From the NCBI RefSeq assembly GCF_010668805.1, contig NZ_WUFT01000001.1, forward strand, positions 1-64,000: a stretch of 64,000 nucleotides of DNA, given 5' to 3'. The translations under genes and the position numbers were made by a program. The notes beneath the pieces were generated by a model. The model saw only the letters and a program-made list of their open reading frames with translations, did not search any database and was not told where the DNA came from. Source of the stretch: Rhizobium phaseoli (GTDB taxonomy: Bacteria > Pseudomonadota > Alphaproteobacteria > Rhizobiales > Rhizobiaceae). Positions 63,448 through 64,000 of the stretch are shown one piece after another. Position 1 is the stretch's first letter; each line of letters starts with the position of its first letter.

Positions 63448-64000
63448 TCAGTGGGTCTTCGTGCCCATCAGCTGGTGGCGCAACGCGTTCGAGGCGGCGT
63501 CGAAAATGAACACGACGATCAGGATCAGGATGACCATGTAGGCGACATTTTCCCAGTTGGCGTTGGTGCGCATGGCCTCCCATAATTTGAGGCCGATGCC
63601 GCCCGCGCCGACCGCGCCGATAATCGTCGCGCCTCGCACGTTCGATTCCCATTGGTAGAGCGTCTGGCTGACGATGACCGGAACGATCTGCGGCATAATG
63701 CCGTAACGATGAACGAGCACGCTCTGGGCGCCGGTCGATTTGATGCCTTCGCGCGGCTTGTTGTCGATATTCTCCAGCCCTTCGGAATAGAGCTTGCCGA
63801 GCGTGCCGGTCTCGGTAAGGAAGATCGCGCCGCTGCCGGCAAGCGGGCCGGGGCCGAAGGCACGCGTCAGGAATAGCGCCCAGATCAGCATGTCGACCGA
63901 GCGCAGGAAATCAAAGAAGCGTTTCAGGATCTGATTGAGCAGCCGGTTCGGCGTGATGTTGCGCGCCGCCAGGAAGGCCAGCGGGAAGGCGGTGAGCGAG
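63448..64000 (-). CDS. phnE: Phosphonate ABC transporter permease PhnE (partial)
   Basis: The C-terminal 183 or so residues of a permease; the 5' end lies beyond the window. Membrane segments appear near AFPLAFLAARN (at the edge), LIWALFLTRAFGPGPLAG and the final VILILIVVFIFDAASN. The coupling-helix (EAA-like) loop is the GTLGKLYSEGLENIDNKPREG stretch, with core TGTLGKLYSEGLEN, which contacts the ATPase PhnC. RGATIIGAVGAGGIGLKL is typical of PhnE. The partner permease and PhnC/PhnD should lie further to the right. 140 bases separate it from DUF1045. Confidence 0.92.
   Translation of the reverse strand, partial: SLTAFPLAFLAARNITPNRLLNQILKRFFDFLRSVDMLIWALFLTRAFGPGPLAGSGAIFLTETGTLGKLYSEGLENIDNKPREGIKSTGAQSVLVHRYGIMPQIVPVIVSQTLYQWESNVRGATIIGAVGAGGIGLKLWEAMRTNANWENVAYMVILILIVVFIFDAASNALRHQLMGTKTH

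Overview
The window reads as a chromosomal segment of a fast-growing rhizobium, most likely the Rhizobium leguminosarum / R. etli group. This is inferred from the high-GC coding pattern, the divergent irr / fabA-fabB-fabI arrangement, an Irr without the haem regulatory motif, the rimP-nusA-ylxR-infB-rbfA-truB-rpsO-pnp order, a membrane-anchored CycM-type cytochrome c, and several families of short palindromic intergenic repeats typical of Rhizobium. Nearly all of it is conserved core chromosome; only about the first 1.2 kb looks like mobile-element debris.

Layout. 1-1180: a truncated phage-type integrase, a 17-base remnant matching the 3' end of an alphaproteobacterial tRNA-Ala gene, and a GIY-YIG nuclease gene behind a structured leader. 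1234-4579: small membrane and secreted proteins (DUF2798, DUF1275/YoaK, YdcF, a secreted protein of unknown function, a TRIC-like channel). 4593-7912: the iron regulator Irr and the divergent unsaturated fatty acid genes fabA, fabB and fabI. 8011-20347 (all minus): the transcription/translation/RNA-decay block rimP, nusA, ylxR, infB, rbfA, truB, an intruding alpha/beta hydrolase, rpsO, pnp and an rsmC-like methyltransferase. 20601-24163: an MFS exporter, an acetyltransferase and an MltB-type lytic transglycosylase whose 5' end is overlapped by a repeat. 24160-28511: dnaX-ybaB-recR with the SRP RNA gene upstream of dnaX; an AT-rich ORFan and a MOSC protein lie between ybaB and recR.

28593-38075: HIT and NudC hydrolases, a WYL regulator, a VOC protein, pheA and kdsB, cytochrome c, an AEC transporter, adenosine kinase, an SH3 protein and a 2-hydroxyacid dehydrogenase. 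38095-41542: recF-moeB-GNAT and an XRE regulator with a clear upstream palindrome. 41930-45206: dnaK-dnaJ with a sigma-32-like promoter and a terminator. 45447-51158: a class A penicillin-binding protein, small proteins, a candidate small RNA, an SH3 protein with an Asp/Arg-rich tail and an M20 peptidase. 51380-60318: an MHYT-PAS-GGDEF-EAL protein, a MarR regulator, polA and an FtsK-type translocase without membrane segments. 60335-64000: the end of a phosphonate (C-P lyase) cluster, phnE, DUF1045, phnM and phnN, plus a GrpB-family protein.

The best candidate for something undescribed is an orphan plus-strand transcript at about 48.53-48.64 kb. It has three consecutive hairpins, two of which carry the same CCCCTCA (anti-Shine-Dalgarno-like) sequence in their loops, and it ends in an intrinsic terminator with no plus-strand gene upstream. 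Second is the tRNA-remnant, hairpin-leader and GIY-YIG module at 803-1179. I saw no CRISPR array, complete insertion sequence, rRNA operon or complete tRNA gene.
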